A DNA stretch of 64,000 bases from Bradyrhizobium mercantei (GCF_001982635.1 NZ_MKFI01000003.1:310001-374000); one strand, 5' to 3'; counted from the first letter of the stretch, positions 42,754 through 52,639 are shown. A program made the numbers and translations. Notes: generated from the letters alone by a model not told the origin.

Positions 42754-44253
42754 CTACTTCGAACTCCCGGCGGCCGGCACCGCGGCGGCCTTGTCGTCCG
42801 ACCGCACATGGATGACCGCGATGTCGTCCTTGTAGAGCCGCTTCCAGCCCTTCAGGTGGTCCAGCGCGTTTCCGGCTGGAGAATCCGAACTCAGCAGCGT
42901 GGCGTCGATCCGGTATTTGTCGAGCAGGTCGAGCAGCTGGCCGACGTCGCGGGCATCGAGCGCTGCGTAATAGTCGAGCACGAATTGCTCGCCATAGAGC
43001 TCGGCGCGGCCGTCGATGAACACCTTCATGTCGCGGCTCACCATGTAGCCGCCGAACGGCGCGGTAGAGAACACGCGCCGCGCCTTGTGCTGCTGCAGCA
43101 CGTCGACGGCGGCAGCGGGCGAGAACGCCGGCAGGAATTTGAACGGATGCTGCGCGACGAAGGTCGTCGTCGTCACCCACGCCCCGATCAGCATCGCGAT
43201 GACCGCCAGGATCGTGACGACGGGGGCGGAGCGGCGTTCCTCGAAGCCGAGCGCGGCGGCGCCTGCCATTCCCCATTGTTCCGCGATCGGCTTGGCGAGC
43301 ACGAGGGGCGCGATGAATGCGAACACCTCGATGTTGCGGATGTGGCTCAGCGCCATCCAGATCAGCCCGAGCAGCAGCAGGATCCGCGGCACCGACAAGG
43401 TCAGCCCGCGGTAGCAGATCAGGCCGATCAGGCCGAGCAGCGTGGCCTCGAAGAAGCTGGGCTTGCTGAAATCCGCGGGCTTCCATTCCCCGATCAGGGT
43501 CAGCAGCTTGCCGAGGTTGAGGATCTTGGTCGCGCCGAGCAGGCTGTTCCAGCCGTAGGGTGTCACGCAGCTCGCGGCCAGCGCGGCGAGGCCGAACAAG
43601 CCCCATCGCAGCACGAGCTGACGGCGGCGGCTGGGCTCCGCGCTCCAGACGGCCTCCAGCCCGATCGGTCCGATCAACGCCAGGCCGAGCACGAAGCCGC
43701 CATGCAGATTGGCCCACAGCGTCATCAGCGGCAGCAGCCACCATGATGGACGCGTGCGGCGATCCGCGGCCGCCATCAAGCCGCCGATGAACGCCAGCAG
43801 CACCGGCAGCGCCAGCACATGCGGCCGCGCGAGGAAATGGATCGTCGACAAAAGCAGCGCCAGCGCCGCGATCAGGATCGCGCGCGCCGGATCGAAATAC
43901 GGGCTCAACAGATTGAGGAAGACCGCGACGGTTGCGCCGATCGCGATCGACGTCAGGATCACCGGTCCGGCCCAATCACCGCCATACACCAGCGCATAGG
44001 CCACCTGCGACAGCCACGAGCTCGAAATCCAGGGCTCGCCGAAACGGGTGAACGAGAAGACGTCAGTGGTCGGCATCGCGCCGTGTTCAAGGATCCACTG
44101 TCCGACCCTGATCTGCCACATCGAGTCGGAATCGCGCAGCAGGATCTCGCCGGCCGAGAGATAGAACAGGTAGGCGCCGACGGCGGCGCACAGCGGCACC
44201 AGTCCTCGCACAGAGCTACGGCTGCTCACGCTGCTGGTGATGGAGAGTGACAT
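42754..44253 (-). CDS. Polytopic membrane protein, possible GT-C-like fold
   Basis: A 499-residue protein with roughly ten to twelve membrane helices and a soluble C-terminal part (about 385-499). The first periplasmic loop carries RDSDSMWQIRVGQWILEHG, then TDVFSFTRFGEPWISSSWLSQ (about residues 40-80), a layout seen in GT-C-type lipid-linked sugar transferases (acidic residues in loop 1), but I cannot confirm enzyme activity. No glycan-synthesis genes are adjacent. The start at 44253 is preferred (AAGAAAG upstream). Annotated conservatively as unknown function. Confidence 0.72.
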   Translation of the reverse strand: MSLSITSSVSSRSSVRGLVPLCAAVGAYLFYLSAGEILLRDSDSMWQIRVGQWILEHGAMPTTDVFSFTRFGEPWISSSWLSQVAYALVYGGDWAGPVILTSIAIGATVAVFLNLLSPYFDPARAILIAALALLLSTIHFLARPHVLALPVLLAFIGGLMAAADRRTRPSWWLLPLMTLWANLHGGFVLGLALIGPIGLEAVWSAEPSRRRQLVLRWGLFGLAALAASCVTPYGWNSLLGATKILNLGKLLTLIGEWKPADFSKPSFFEATLLGLIGLICYRGLTLSVPRILLLLGLIWMALSHIRNIEVFAFIAPLVLAKPIAEQWGMAGAAALGFEERRSAPVVTILAVIAMLIGAWVTTTTFVAQHPFKFLPAFSPAAAVDVLQQHKARRVFSTAPFGGYMVSRDMKVFIDGRAELYGEQFVLDYYAALDARDVGQLLDLLDKYRIDATLLSSDSPAGNALDHLKGWKRLYKDDIAVIHVRSDDKAAAVPAAGSSK

Positions 44254-44701
44254 GCGCTTTCTTGGTTCGGCCGGGGACATCCAGAGGCAACGCCACGCGT
44301 GACGCTTCGGCGCCCACTCGATCATGGCTTCCGATAAATTCGGGTAAATGCAGTCAGGGATCGTGGGGGGCCGCGCTCGATCAGATGCCGCGATTTTGCG
44401 CGATCATCTTAGCGCACGATTCACCATCGCAGCCTGGATCCGGCCCTGCGGATTTGCCGAAAACCGGCGATATGTCCCCGATGACAGCCGGCTGGAGCCT
44501 TGCCTGGTGCCGCGGCACCGGCAGCTCAATCGGAGGTGGAACCCGGCTGTCGCAAAATCCTTACAATTCCAGCTTGTCATCCTGTCTGAATAGTTGTTCA
44601 CTTCTTCAGGCGGTTGCGGGATCAATCGTTCAAAACATTGAAGACGCGTGTGTTCTACCGGTGGGCGCCGGCCGGGGCGCACGGTGGGGGGACGGAACGC
44701 C
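44254..44701. other. Long spacer between divergent genes
   Basis: A 448-base gap. It should hold promoters for the membrane protein (leftward) and the TetR gene (rightward). A GGAAC-N16-CCTT pattern near 44539 is one base off the EcfG consensus but far from a gene start. No RNA gene, repeat or conserved small frame was recognised. Confidence 0.4.
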
Positions 44702-45376
44702 ATGGTCTACCGGCGAACACATCAGGTCGTGAAACGGCTGGCTGCCCGGCGCAGCGCCATCCTGTCGGCTGCGCGGGACGCTGCTGCGGCGGGCGGCATG
44801 GCCGCGGTGCAGATCGCACCGGTCGCGGTGCGGGCCAATGTCGCGGCCGGCACCGTCTATCGCTATTTCCCGTCCAAGGCCGAGCTGATCTCGGAATTGA
44901 TCACCGAAGTCTCGCGCGACGAGTTGTCCGCGATCCGGCGCGCCGCGGACGCCGCGCCCGGACCGTCGTCGGCGCTGGCCGCCGCGGTGACCACGATCGC
45001 GGTCCACGTGCTGTCGCAGCGCAAGCTCGCCTGGGGCATCCTGGCCGAGCCGGTCGATGTCGACGTCACCGCCTCGCGGCTCGCCAGCCGCCGCGACATT
45101 TCCGGCGAACTCGCCATGCGCATCGATGCCGCCGTGCGTGCCGGCCATCTTCCGGCGCAGGATACGGCGCTCGCCGCCACCGCCTTGCTCGGCGCCCTGC
45201 ACGAGGCGCTGGTCGGCCCGCTGGCACCTGGCAATCTCGACGATCCGATCAAGCTGCGCGATGCGGTGCAGACCGTGACGCTGCTTGCGCTGCGCGCGGT
45301 CGGCGTGATGGACGCGCGCGCCCGCGGTCTCGTGGTGCAGGCGACGACCCCGGCGAAGGCGCTGGTCGGCGCCTGA
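44702..45376 (+). CDS. TetR-family regulator upstream of OsmC
   Basis: A 224-residue TetR repressor. The N-terminal DNA-binding domain reads ARRSAILSAARDAAAAGG, then VQIAPVAVRANVAAGTVYRYFPSKAELI (about residues 10-60), followed by a helical ligand domain. A GGGGGGACGG element precedes the ATG at 44702. It is followed 82 bases on by osmC in the same direction, so it may regulate that peroxidase or respond to an organic compound; that is context inference. Confidence 0.86.
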   Translation: MVYRRTHQVVKRLAARRSAILSAARDAAAAGGMAAVQIAPVAVRANVAAGTVYRYFPSKAELISELITEVSRDELSAIRRAADAAPGPSSALAAAVTTIAVHVLSQRKLAWGILAEPVDVDVTASRLASRRDISGELAMRIDAAVRAGHLPAQDTALAATALLGALHEALVGPLAPGNLDDPIKLRDAVQTVTLLALRAVGVMDARARGLVVQATTPAKALVGA

Positions 45377-45458
45377 GGTCGGAAACGCAGCGAACACTTT
45401 CCGTCGCATTGGCGTTGTAGGCTTGTGGCTGGGTTCAACCAACCTCAGGGAGCAACGC

Positions 45459-45887
45459 ATGACGACGACCCATGGTTCGGCCAAATGGCAGGGCGGTATC
45501 AAGGACGGCAAGGGCGCGATCTCGACCAAGAGCGGCGCGCTCGCCGATTACCCCTATGGCTTCGCCAGCCGCTTCGAGGGCAAGCCCGGTTCTAACCCCG
45601 AAGAGCTGATCGGCGCGGCGCATGCCGCCTGCTTCACGATGGCGCTGTCGCTGATCCTCGGAGAAGCCAAGCTCACGGCTGAGCATATGGAGACGAAAGC
45701 CGATGTGACCTTGGAGAAGGTCGCCGACGGCTTTGCCATCACCGCCGTGCATCTGACGCTGTCGGCCAAGATCCCGGGCGCCGATCATGCCGCGTTCCAG
45801 GAGTTGGCGGGCAAGGCGAAAGCCGGATGCCCGGTGTCGAAATTGCTCAACACCAGGATCACGCTCGACGCCTCGTTGCAGGGCTGA
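45459..45887 (+). CDS. osmC: OsmC-family peroxiredoxin
   Basis: A 142-residue Ohr/OsmC thiol peroxidase that reduces organic hydroperoxides. Both catalytic cysteines are present: the peroxidatic Cys in IGAAHAACFTMALSLIL (about residue 58) and the resolving Cys in KAKAGCPVSKLL (about 124), with the preceding Glu in NPEELIGAAH. The N-terminal KWQGGIKDGKGAISTKSGAL matches the OsmC rather than the Ohr branch. An AGGGAG site lies upstream of the ATG. It converges with pyk. Confidence 0.92.
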   Translation: MTTTHGSAKWQGGIKDGKGAISTKSGALADYPYGFASRFEGKPGSNPEELIGAAHAACFTMALSLILGEAKLTAEHMETKADVTLEKVADGFAITAVHLTLSAKIPGADHAAFQELAGKAKAGCPVSKLLNTRITLDASLQG

Positions 45888-45936
45888 TCGCCCTGCTTGA
45901 GCGCTTCGGTTTCGATTGCGTCAGAACCGAAGCGCG

Positions 45937-47373
45937 TCAGGTCTGCGCGTCGCCGTTCGGGCCCACCGAGGCGATGCGCAGCATGTTGGTGGTGCCGGGG
46001 GCGCGGAGCGGCACGCCGGCGACGATGATGACGCGCTGGCCGGCCTTGGCAAAGCCGTCGCGGAATGCAATCGAGCCGGCGCGATCGACCATGTCGTCGA
46101 GGTCGTGGGCGTCCTCGGCCACCACGCAATGCACGCCCCATGCGACCGACAGCTTGCGCCCGGTCACGAGGTTCGGCGTGATCGCGACCACCGGCACCTT
46201 GGGACGCTCGCGCGCCACCCGGATCGCGGTCGAACCCGATGACGTCCAGCAGATGATCGCCGACAGATCGAGCGTCTCGGCGATCTGCCGCGCGGCGTCG
46301 GCAATGGCGTCGCCGACCGTCGGCTCAGGATCGACGCGCTGCGCGTTGATCACGCTACGATAGGTCGAATCGCGCTCCACTTCCTCGCCGATGCGGTTCA
46401 TGGTCGAGACCGCTTCCACCGGGAATTTGCCGGCGGCGGATTCCGCCGACAGCATGATGGCGTCGGCGCCTTCATAGACGGCGGTGGCGACATCGGAGAC
46501 TTCGGCGCGCGTCGGCACCGGCGCCTGGATCATCGACTCCAGCATCTGGGTCGCGACCACCACCGGGCGGCCGGCGCGGCGCGCCATCCGGATCATCTGC
46601 TTCTGCAGGCTCGGCACCCGCTCCAGCGGCAGCTCGACGCCGAGATCGCCGCGCGCCACCATCAGCGCATCCGCCGCATCGATGATGTCGGCGAGACGGT
46701 CGATCGCCTGCGGCTTCTCGATCTTGGCCATCACAGAGGCGCGGCCGCGGATCATCTTCTTGGCCTCGAGCACGTCCTCGGCCCGCTGCACAAAGGACAG
46801 CGCGACCCAGTCGATCCCCTCCGGCAGCGCGGCTTCCAGGTCGGCGCGGTCCTTCGGCGTCATCGCGGAGACCGGCAGATCGGTGTCGGGCAGGCTGACG
46901 CCCTTGCGGTCCGACATCTTGCCGCCGATCACCACGCGCGTGACCGCACGCTCGGGCGAGGTTTCCTCGGCGATCAGCCGCACCTTGCCGTCGTCGAGCA
47001 ACAGCGCATGGCCGGGGCGGAGCGCGGCGAGGATCTCCGGATGCGGAAGCTGGACGCGGCTGTTGTCGCCCGGCGTCTTGTCGGAATCCAGGATGAAGCT
47101 CTGGCCGTTCTTGAGCTGGGTCGAGCCTTCCGCGAACGCACCGAGCCGCAGCTTCGGCCCTTGCAGGTCGACCAGGATGCCGATCGGCCGGCCGTAGCTC
47201 GATTCGACATTGCGGATGGTCTTGACCAACTCCCGCATCTTGTCATGCGGGGTATGGCTCATGTTGATGCGGAAGACGTCGGCGCCCGCCTCGAACAGCT
47301 TGCGGATCATCGCGCTGTCTGAGGAGGCCGGGCCGAGCGTTGCGAGGATCTTGATTCGACGCAGGCGTCTCAT
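45937..47373 (-). CDS. pyk: Pyruvate kinase
   Basis: Last step of glycolysis: phosphoenolpyruvate plus ADP to pyruvate and ATP. The 478-residue protein carries KILATLGPASSDSAMIRKLF, the catalytic DVFRINMSH (Arg and Asn), the signature IDRLADIIDAADALMVARGDLGVELPLE, and GRPVVVATQMLESM. The C-terminal regulatory domain ends with VPLRAPGTTNMLRIASVG. The ATG at 47373 gives the standard N-terminus. Its start overlaps the DUF1036 stop by four bases (ATGA), so the two are translationally coupled. Confidence 0.96.
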   Translation of the reverse strand: MRRLRRIKILATLGPASSDSAMIRKLFEAGADVFRINMSHTPHDKMRELVKTIRNVESSYGRPIGILVDLQGPKLRLGAFAEGSTQLKNGQSFILDSDKTPGDNSRVQLPHPEILAALRPGHALLLDDGKVRLIAEETSPERAVTRVVIGGKMSDRKGVSLPDTDLPVSAMTPKDRADLEAALPEGIDWVALSFVQRAEDVLEAKKMIRGRASVMAKIEKPQAIDRLADIIDAADALMVARGDLGVELPLERVPSLQKQMIRMARRAGRPVVVATQMLESMIQAPVPTRAEVSDVATAVYEGADAIMLSAESAAGKFPVEAVSTMNRIGEEVERDSTYRSVINAQRVDPEPTVGDAIADAARQIAETLDLSAIICWTSSGSTAIRVARERPKVPVVAITPNLVTGRKLSVAWGVHCVVAEDAHDLDDMVDRAGSIAFRDGFAKAGQRVIIVAGVPLRAPGTTNMLRIASVGPNGDAQT

Positions 47374-47981
47374 GGTTTGTTTCCGGGCGGCGTTGCGGCT
47401 GGCGGCAGACCAGACGCGCCCGGAGGCGCTGCGCCCGGCGGCGGGTTCGGCAGGCCCGGCATCGCGCCGGGGCTTCCCGGGCCCACGCCGCCCGGCATTC
47501 CCGGTACTTTCTGCGGCTGTTGTTCGTTGGCTTCGGTCAGTTGGACGGTCCATGCACGCTGCTCGCCGGTGTCGACCTCGAAGAAGCCGGTGCGGTCAAA
47601 GCCGCGCGCTAGGCAATTCTCGGTACCCTTGATGGTGAATTCCTTGTCGCGCGAGCACATGAAGGCCTGGCCGGACCATTCGCCGCCGCGATCGTAGTCG
47701 AGAGCGTAGATGTAGTAGTAGCGCGCCACAAGGTTGCCGCGCAGCAGGGTCTCGCAGGTCCGCGACGACACATTCCACCAGCCTTCGGTGGTCCAGCCCT
47801 CGGCGTCCTTGTAGCCGAGCGCGATCCCGACGCGGCTCGACGTGTTGTTGCAGAGCCGGAAATCTGCGGCCGCCGGGCTCGTCCACAGGCATGCCGCGAC
47901 AAGCGCCAGCACCGGCGGGATGCCGGCCAGGACGAGGCGGAGATTGCGGGGAGCTGAGGCGAGAGAATCTATTGGGCTCAT
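47370..47981 (-). CDS. DUF1036 secreted protein coupled to pyk
   Basis: A 203-residue exported protein: N-terminal signal/anchor (LVLAGIPPVLALVAACLW, about residues 16-33, cleavage near AAA-DF at 39-40), a DUF1036 beta domain (FRLCNNTSSRVGIALGYKDAEGWTTEGWW..., about 41-150) with several Cys, and a Pro/Gly-rich tail (about 155-203). Function unknown. The stop overlaps the pyk start as ATGA; this pairing of an envelope protein with a glycolytic gene recurs in Rhizobiales as far as I recall. Confidence 0.86.
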   Translation of the reverse strand: MSPIDSLASAPRNLRLVLAGIPPVLALVAACLWTSPAAADFRLCNNTSSRVGIALGYKDAEGWTTEGWWNVSSRTCETLLRGNLVARYYYIYALDYDRGGEWSGQAFMCSRDKEFTIKGTENCLARGFDRTGFFEVDTGEQRAWTVQLTEANEQQPQKVPGMPGGVGPGSPGAMPGLPNPPPGAAPPGASGLPPAATPPGNKP

Positions 47982-48181
47982 GCGGCGAAGCTATATCAAA
48001 TCATTGACGATTTCGCGTGCCCGGCAGGCACTGTCAACGGGCGGGCGCCCATCTGCCATGCTGCGGGACCGTGGCCGGCGCAGCCGGGCAGGGTCGTTTT
48101 GCGCGCCGATATGGCAAAATCTGTGACAATTCCCACCTGATATCAATATGGTGAGCGCGACACACCGGGATGATCACAATC

Positions 48182-48484
48182 ATGAGCATTGACGACAAAA
48201 CCAGAACGGAACTTGAGGCCGCAGTCTTCCGGCGCCTCGTCGATCATCTGCGCAACCGGACCGATGTGCAGAACATCGACCTGATGAACCTCGCCGGCTT
48301 CTGCCGTAACTGCCTGTCCAACTGGATGAAGGAAGAGGCCGATGCCAAGGGCCTTGCGGTGAGCAAGGACGAGAGCCGCGAGGCGGTCTACGGCATGCCC
48401 TATGAGGAATGGAAGGCGAAGTATCAGGGCAGCGCGACGCCGGAGCAGCTTGCGGCGATGAAGAAGGCCCAAAGCGGCCATTAA
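48182..48484 (+). CDS. DUF1244 protein
   Basis: A 100-residue, mostly helical cytoplasmic protein of the DUF1244 family, with the conserved DVQNIDLMNLAGFCRNCLSN region (about 30-49, two Cys in CRNC) and the MPYEEWK motif near residue 75. The CxxC suggests metal or redox chemistry but no role is established. ATG at 48182 is preferred over 48170 because a GGGATGA element lies at the right distance and the homologous N-terminus (MSIDDKTRTELE) begins there. Confidence 0.86.
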   Translation: MSIDDKTRTELEAAVFRRLVDHLRNRTDVQNIDLMNLAGFCRNCLSNWMKEEADAKGLAVSKDESREAVYGMPYEEWKAKYQGSATPEQLAAMKKAQSGH

Positions 48485-48658
48485 ATCTCAGCCTCTGTGA
48501 CATCAGTTCCGGTGCCGTCAGCATCTCCTGTGGGCGCGCTGTGGATGAGCGCGATGATTCCTTGACGGAACGCGCTCCAAAATCGAGGGTCGCCCGCAGC
48601 AAGCGGTGCGCGTGGCGCGTATTCGCGCGACCATTCAATGCCATTTCAGGAGTACGCG

Positions 48659-48931
48659 ATGGCCACCACGTCTGCCGCCGTTCAGGATGAGCCCGCAACG
48701 CGATTTGCCAAGGACCAGCTCAGGTCGATCATCGAGCGCATCGAGCGGCTGGAAGAAGAAAAGAAGACCATCTCCGACGACATCCGCGACGTCTATGCCG
48801 AGGCCAAGGGCAACGGCTTCGACGTCAAGGCGTTGCGCACCATCGTCCGCCTGCGCAAGCAGGACGCCAACGAGCGCCAGGAGCAGGAGACCATCCTGGA
48901 GACCTACATGCAGGCGCTCGGGATGCTCTGA
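48659..48931 (+). CDS. gapR: GapR-type nucleoid-associated protein (DUF2312)
   Basis: A 90-residue helical DNA-binding protein of the DUF2312/GapR family, which in Caulobacter binds overtwisted A/T-rich DNA ahead of replication and transcription and stimulates type II topoisomerases. The core helix [21 protein letters not shown] and onward to [19 protein letters not shown] matches the family closely, ending [25 protein letters not shown]. An AGGAG site lies before the ATG at 48659. Function is by family. Confidence 0.88.
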   Translation: MATTSAAVQDEPATRFAKDQLRSIIERIERLEEEKKTISDDIRDVYAEAKGNGFDVKALRTIVRLRKQDANERQEQETILETYMQALGML

Positions 48932-49063
48932 GGCGGCGGCTGGGGTCAGGGTGGCCCCGGCCCAAGGTACTCCCGATGGCCTCTCGCGAGCCTCCTGTCG
49001 AGGCTTGGGTGACATCCCCTGATTTGCTAGACTGCCGGTGAGGTTAACGGGCAGATCGTTCAG

Positions 49064-50827
49064 ATGGACGTGCCAGGACCAGAGCGCCGGCTCGCTGCGG
49101 TCCTCGCCGCCGACATGGTCGGCTATAGCCGCCTGATGGAGGCTGACGAGACGGGCACCCTTGCGCGCCTCAAGACCCATCGGATCGAGCTGATCGATCC
49201 GGCCATCAGCAAAAATCGCGGCCGCATCATCAAGACCACCGGCGACGGTCTGCTGGTCGAATTCCACAGCGTCGTCGATGCCGTGCTGTGCGCGGCCGAG
49301 GTCCAGAGCCGGATGGCGAAGCGCAACACCGACGTCGCGCCGGCGCGGTGGATGCAGTTTCGCATCGGCATCAATCTCGGCGACGTGATCGTCGACGGCG
49401 CCGATATCTTCGGTGACGGCGTCAATGTCGCGTCGCGCCTGGAGACGCTGGCCGAGCCCGGCGGCATCTGCATTTCCGGCGCGGTTCGCGATCAGGTCGG
49501 CGATCGCCTCGAAGATCTGAGCTTCGAGGATCTCGGCGACCAGACCGTCAAGAACATCGCGCGCCCGATCCGGGTTTTCCGCGTCCATCTCCAATCGGGT
49601 GCCGGGGCCGCTCCTGCGCAGCCGAGTGCGGCGGCCGCCCCAGTCGTTGCCAAGAAGCCCTCGATTGCGGTGCTGCCGCTCGTCAACATGAGCGGCGATC
49701 CGGAGCAGGAATTCTTCGCCGACGGGCTCACCGAGGACATCATCACCGAGCTGTCGCGCTTCCACGATCTGCTCGTGATCTCGCGCAACTCGACCTTCGT
49801 GTACAAGGGCAAGGCGGTGAAGGTGCAGGACGTCGCGAAGGAATTCGCGGTCGACTATGTGCTGGAAGGCAGCGTGCGCAAGGCGGGTGACCGGATCCGC
49901 GTTACCGTGCAACTGATCGATGCCGTGGCCGACCGGCATGTCTGGGCCGAACGCTATGACCGCGAGCTGGCCGACATCTTCGCGATCCAGGACGAGATGA
50001 CCCGCGCGATCGTGTCGACCTTGCCGGGCCGCGTCGAGGCAGCGGCCCACGACCGCGTCAAGCGCAAGCCGACCGACAACATGGCGGCCTATGAGTGCGT
50101 GCTCGCCGCCAAGGTGCTGCATCATCGCTCGGCACGGGACGACAATGCGGAGGCGCAGCGCCTGCTCGAGCGCGCCATCGTGCTTGATCCGAACTACGCC
50201 CATGCGCACGCCTGGCGGGCCTGTGTGCTCGGCCAGACCTGGGTCTACAACTGGTGCACCGATCGCGACGCGACCTTCGCGCAGGTGTCCTCGGAGCTCG
50301 AGATCGCGCTCAAGCTCGACGACAATGACAGCGACGTGCACCGCATTCTCGCCGCGCTGAACCTCAACCGCGACGACCACGACAAGGCCGCGTTCCACCA
50401 GGAACGCGCGCTCGCGCTCAATCCCAACTACGATCTTGTCGTGGTGCAGCAGGGCGAGCTCCTGACCTGGCTCGGCCGGCCCGAAGAAGGCATCGACTGG
50501 ATCAAGCGCGCGATGCGCCTCAATCCGTTCCATCCGGAGCGCTTCTGGAGTCATCTCGGCCGGGCCTGCTATTGCGCCGAGAAATACGCCGATGCGGCCG
50601 AGGCATTCTCGCGGATCACGCGGCCAGACCACACCCACCACGCCTTCCTCGCCGCGACCATGGCGCAGATGGGCAATATGGTGGCTGCCACAGCGCACGT
50701 GGCCGAGGTGCTGAAGCGCGAGCCGGCCTTCTCGGTCGCGGAGCATCTGACGACCCAGCACTACAAGCGCGAGCCCGACCGGGCGCGCTACGAGGCCGGC
50801 CTGCTCAAGGCAGGGTTGCCGGCGTAG
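49064..50827 (+). CDS. Class III adenylate/guanylate cyclase with TolB-like and TPR domains
   Basis: A 587-residue cytoplasmic protein. N-terminal class III cyclase domain with both metal Asp residues (Asp17 in LAADMVGYS, Asp61 in TTGDGLLVEF) and the transition-state region DIFGDGVNVASRLE (about 116-129, Asn and Arg). Then a Pro/Ala linker, a TolB-N-like (FlgO-like) domain (about 203-320, IAVLPLVNMSGDPEQEFFADGLTEDI), and TPR repeats (about 350-570). The catalytic set is complete, so activity is likely; substrate preference is not evident. Such proteins are numerous in Bradyrhizobium. Confidence 0.9.
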   Translation: MDVPGPERRLAAVLAADMVGYSRLMEADETGTLARLKTHRIELIDPAISKNRGRIIKTTGDGLLVEFHSVVDAVLCAAEVQSRMAKRNTDVAPARWMQFRIGINLGDVIVDGADIFGDGVNVASRLETLAEPGGICISGAVRDQVGDRLEDLSFEDLGDQTVKNIARPIRVFRVHLQSGAGAAPAQPSAAAAPVVAKKPSIAVLPLVNMSGDPEQEFFADGLTEDIITELSRFHDLLVISRNSTFVYKGKAVKVQDVAKEFAVDYVLEGSVRKAGDRIRVTVQLIDAVADRHVWAERYDRELADIFAIQDEMTRAIVSTLPGRVEAAAHDRVKRKPTDNMAAYECVLAAKVLHHRSARDDNAEAQRLLERAIVLDPNYAHAHAWRACVLGQTWVYNWCTDRDATFAQVSSELEIALKLDDNDSDVHRILAALNLNRDDHDKAAFHQERALALNPNYDLVVVQQGELLTWLGRPEEGIDWIKRAMRLNPFHPERFWSHLGRACYCAEKYADAAEAFSRITRPDHTHHAFLAATMAQMGNMVAATAHVAEVLKREPAFSVAEHLTTQHYKREPDRARYEAGLLKAGLPA

Positions 50828-50857
50828 CCGGCAGATGAAAGGGGCGTCTCGGAGGAG

Positions 50858-52450
50858 TTAGCGCAGCGAGGCGGTGCGCAGCACGAAGGACTGCGTGGTC
50901 AGGGGGGCGGTCGCCGACCCCGAGAAATGGTCGCAGCTCATGCCCAGCATCGGATCTTCCGAAAAGGTCATGGCGACGGCGGCCTGCGGCTTCACGAAAT
51001 GAGCCCGCATCATGGTCATGTCGGTGTCGCCAAGCACCGTGGTCAGCATGCTGCTGCTCGCGCTCGGCGCCAGCATCACGACGCGCATCCAGATATCGTT
51101 GCCCTTGGCGGCGGAGATCCGCGCCGACGTCGTGATCACGCCCTGGCTTGGTGCGCCCTTCGCGACGACGGTGTTGATTTCGGTGGCTGGCGCCGCCGCA
51201 TTGCGGGTCGGGCGCACATTGCGCGGGATCGGTGCGGTCGCCGCGACGATGTTGGCGCGATCGACCGGCGAGGTCGCAGCCGGCGCATAGGCCAGCGCCT
51301 TGTTGAAGTTCTCGGTCGCGCTGGCAGTGGTTTGCGGATCGGAGCCGCCAACCGCTTCGCGGGCCTTCAGCGCAGCGATCTGCGCGGCCGAGGCCTGCTT
51401 CGGCGCGGCACCTTCGTCACCCCAGAAGCCGCGGGCATTGATGATGTCGGCAGGCGATTGCGGCGCAGTGTTCTCGGCCGTCTGCACCACCTCCACCGCC
51501 GGCTTGGGCTTCGGCGTCGGAACCAGCTGCGCGTCGGCGGCGGCGAGCTGGATCGCGGCGGCGAACTGCGGCTTTGCGCGCGGCAGCGGAATGGGATCTG
51601 CCTTGGCCGGAGCGGCTGCGGCGACGACGGTGTTGGCGGCCGGCTTGTCGTTCGCCGGGACCGCGCCCTCGTCCTCATCGTCACTCGACTTGCCGCCGCC
51701 GAACAGCTTGGCGAACAGGGTCGGCTTGCTGATGGTGGCAGCATCGTCGCCATTGCCGCGGCGCTCGATGTCGGCCTTGGCGAGCTCATAGCCCTTCAGC
51801 GGCGTGCCGTCGGTCGGGACATGGACGGTGCGGCCGTCGGGGAACACCTTGACCAGCTGCTCGCGGGTCATCCGCGGCCAGTGGCGAATGCCGCCGGTGT
51901 CGAGATGCACGAACGGCGAGCCGGAGGTCGGGTAGAAGCCGACGCCGCCGCGCTGCAGGCGCAGGCCGGCGTAGCGGATCTGCTCCAGCGGCACGCCCGG
52001 AATGAAGAAGTCCATTGCATGGCCCAGCATGTGCTGGCTGTGGCGCGCGACGCCCGAGGAGCGGCGGCGGAGCATGGCGTTGGTGGCAGGGGCGCGGTAG
52101 GCGGAGATGATCTGGATCGGCTGCTTGCCGCCCACGTCGTTATAGACTTCCCAGAGGATATCGAACAGATGACGGTCCATCACCGTCTCGTCCTGGGAAC
52201 GCCAGTCGCGCAGGAAATGATTGAGCTGCTTCAGCGCGGCTTCGTCGTAGCGGCCGTCGCGCTTGAAGGTGACGGTGAGGTCTTCGTTGGAATGGGTGTG
52301 ATGGAAGGAGAGGGTGCGGGTCTGGTTGAGCGCGGTCGCATCGTGCACCGATCCGGCACCCGCCAACAGCAATAGCGCAGTCAGGCCGACTTGGTATCCG
52401 GCCTTAGGCAGCGACAGAGGATTGTAGCGGCGTGCGAAAACAGCCAGCAC
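50858..52450 (-). CDS. DUF882 (YcbK-like, M15 peptidase fold) periplasmic protein
   Basis: A 530-residue exported protein. An N-terminal hydrophobic segment (about 18-32) directs it to the periplasm; the DUF882/M15A domain (about 45-215) has the zinc-binding layout SAYRAPATNAML, HSQHMLGHAMDFF (His residues plus Asp) and FVHLDTG. A long Ala/Pro-rich tail (about 240-530) is low complexity. Relatives are murein endopeptidases that cleave peptide cross-links. The initiation codon is GTG at 52450. An octamer resembling CtrA half-sites lies upstream. Confidence 0.87.
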   Translation of the reverse strand: MLAVFARRYNPLSLPKAGYQVGLTALLLLAGAGSVHDATALNQTRTLSFHHTHSNEDLTVTFKRDGRYDEAALKQLNHFLRDWRSQDETVMDRHLFDILWEVYNDVGGKQPIQIISAYRAPATNAMLRRRSSGVARHSQHMLGHAMDFFIPGVPLEQIRYAGLRLQRGGVGFYPTSGSPFVHLDTGGIRHWPRMTREQLVKVFPDGRTVHVPTDGTPLKGYELAKADIERRGNGDDAATISKPTLFAKLFGGGKSSDDEDEGAVPANDKPAANTVVAAAAPAKADPIPLPRAKPQFAAAIQLAAADAQLVPTPKPKPAVEVVQTAENTAPQSPADIINARGFWGDEGAAPKQASAAQIAALKAREAVGGSDPQTTASATENFNKALAYAPAATSPVDRANIVAATAPIPRNVRPTRNAAAPATEINTVVAKGAPSQGVITTSARISAAKGNDIWMRVVMLAPSASSSMLTTVLGDTDMTMMRAHFVKPQAAVAMTFSEDPMLGMSCDHFSGSATAPLTTQSFVLRTASLR

Positions 52451-52631
52451 TATGAGCCCACCCAGTCGACGAGCGTTCGGTCGGTATCTTCGCAGACCCC
52501 CTGCGGAAGACGGTGAACGCTTTCTTAAAGCGGGAGGGTTAACCGAGGTTTACCGACCCGCCCCCAAGTTAGGCTTAACTAACTGGGCGAGTGTGGCAAA
52601 AGATAGCCCTGTCCCCCGGCCGAGACCCGAA

Positions 52632-52639
52632 ATGGTTAA
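52632..52639 (-). promoter_or_regulatory. TTAACCAT octamer upstream of DUF882 gene (minus strand)
   Basis: ATGGTTAA on the + strand, that is TTAACCAT read toward the DUF882 gene, 182 bases before its GTG. It is the fourth copy of this octamer found in the window, again ahead of a cell-wall gene. A TTAACC at 52539 is in the opposite orientation. Confidence 0.35.

Noticed and set aside
44539..44563. GGAAC-N16-CCTT as an EcfG promoter
   Set aside because: The -10 word differs from CGTT and it is about 140 bases from the nearest gene start.
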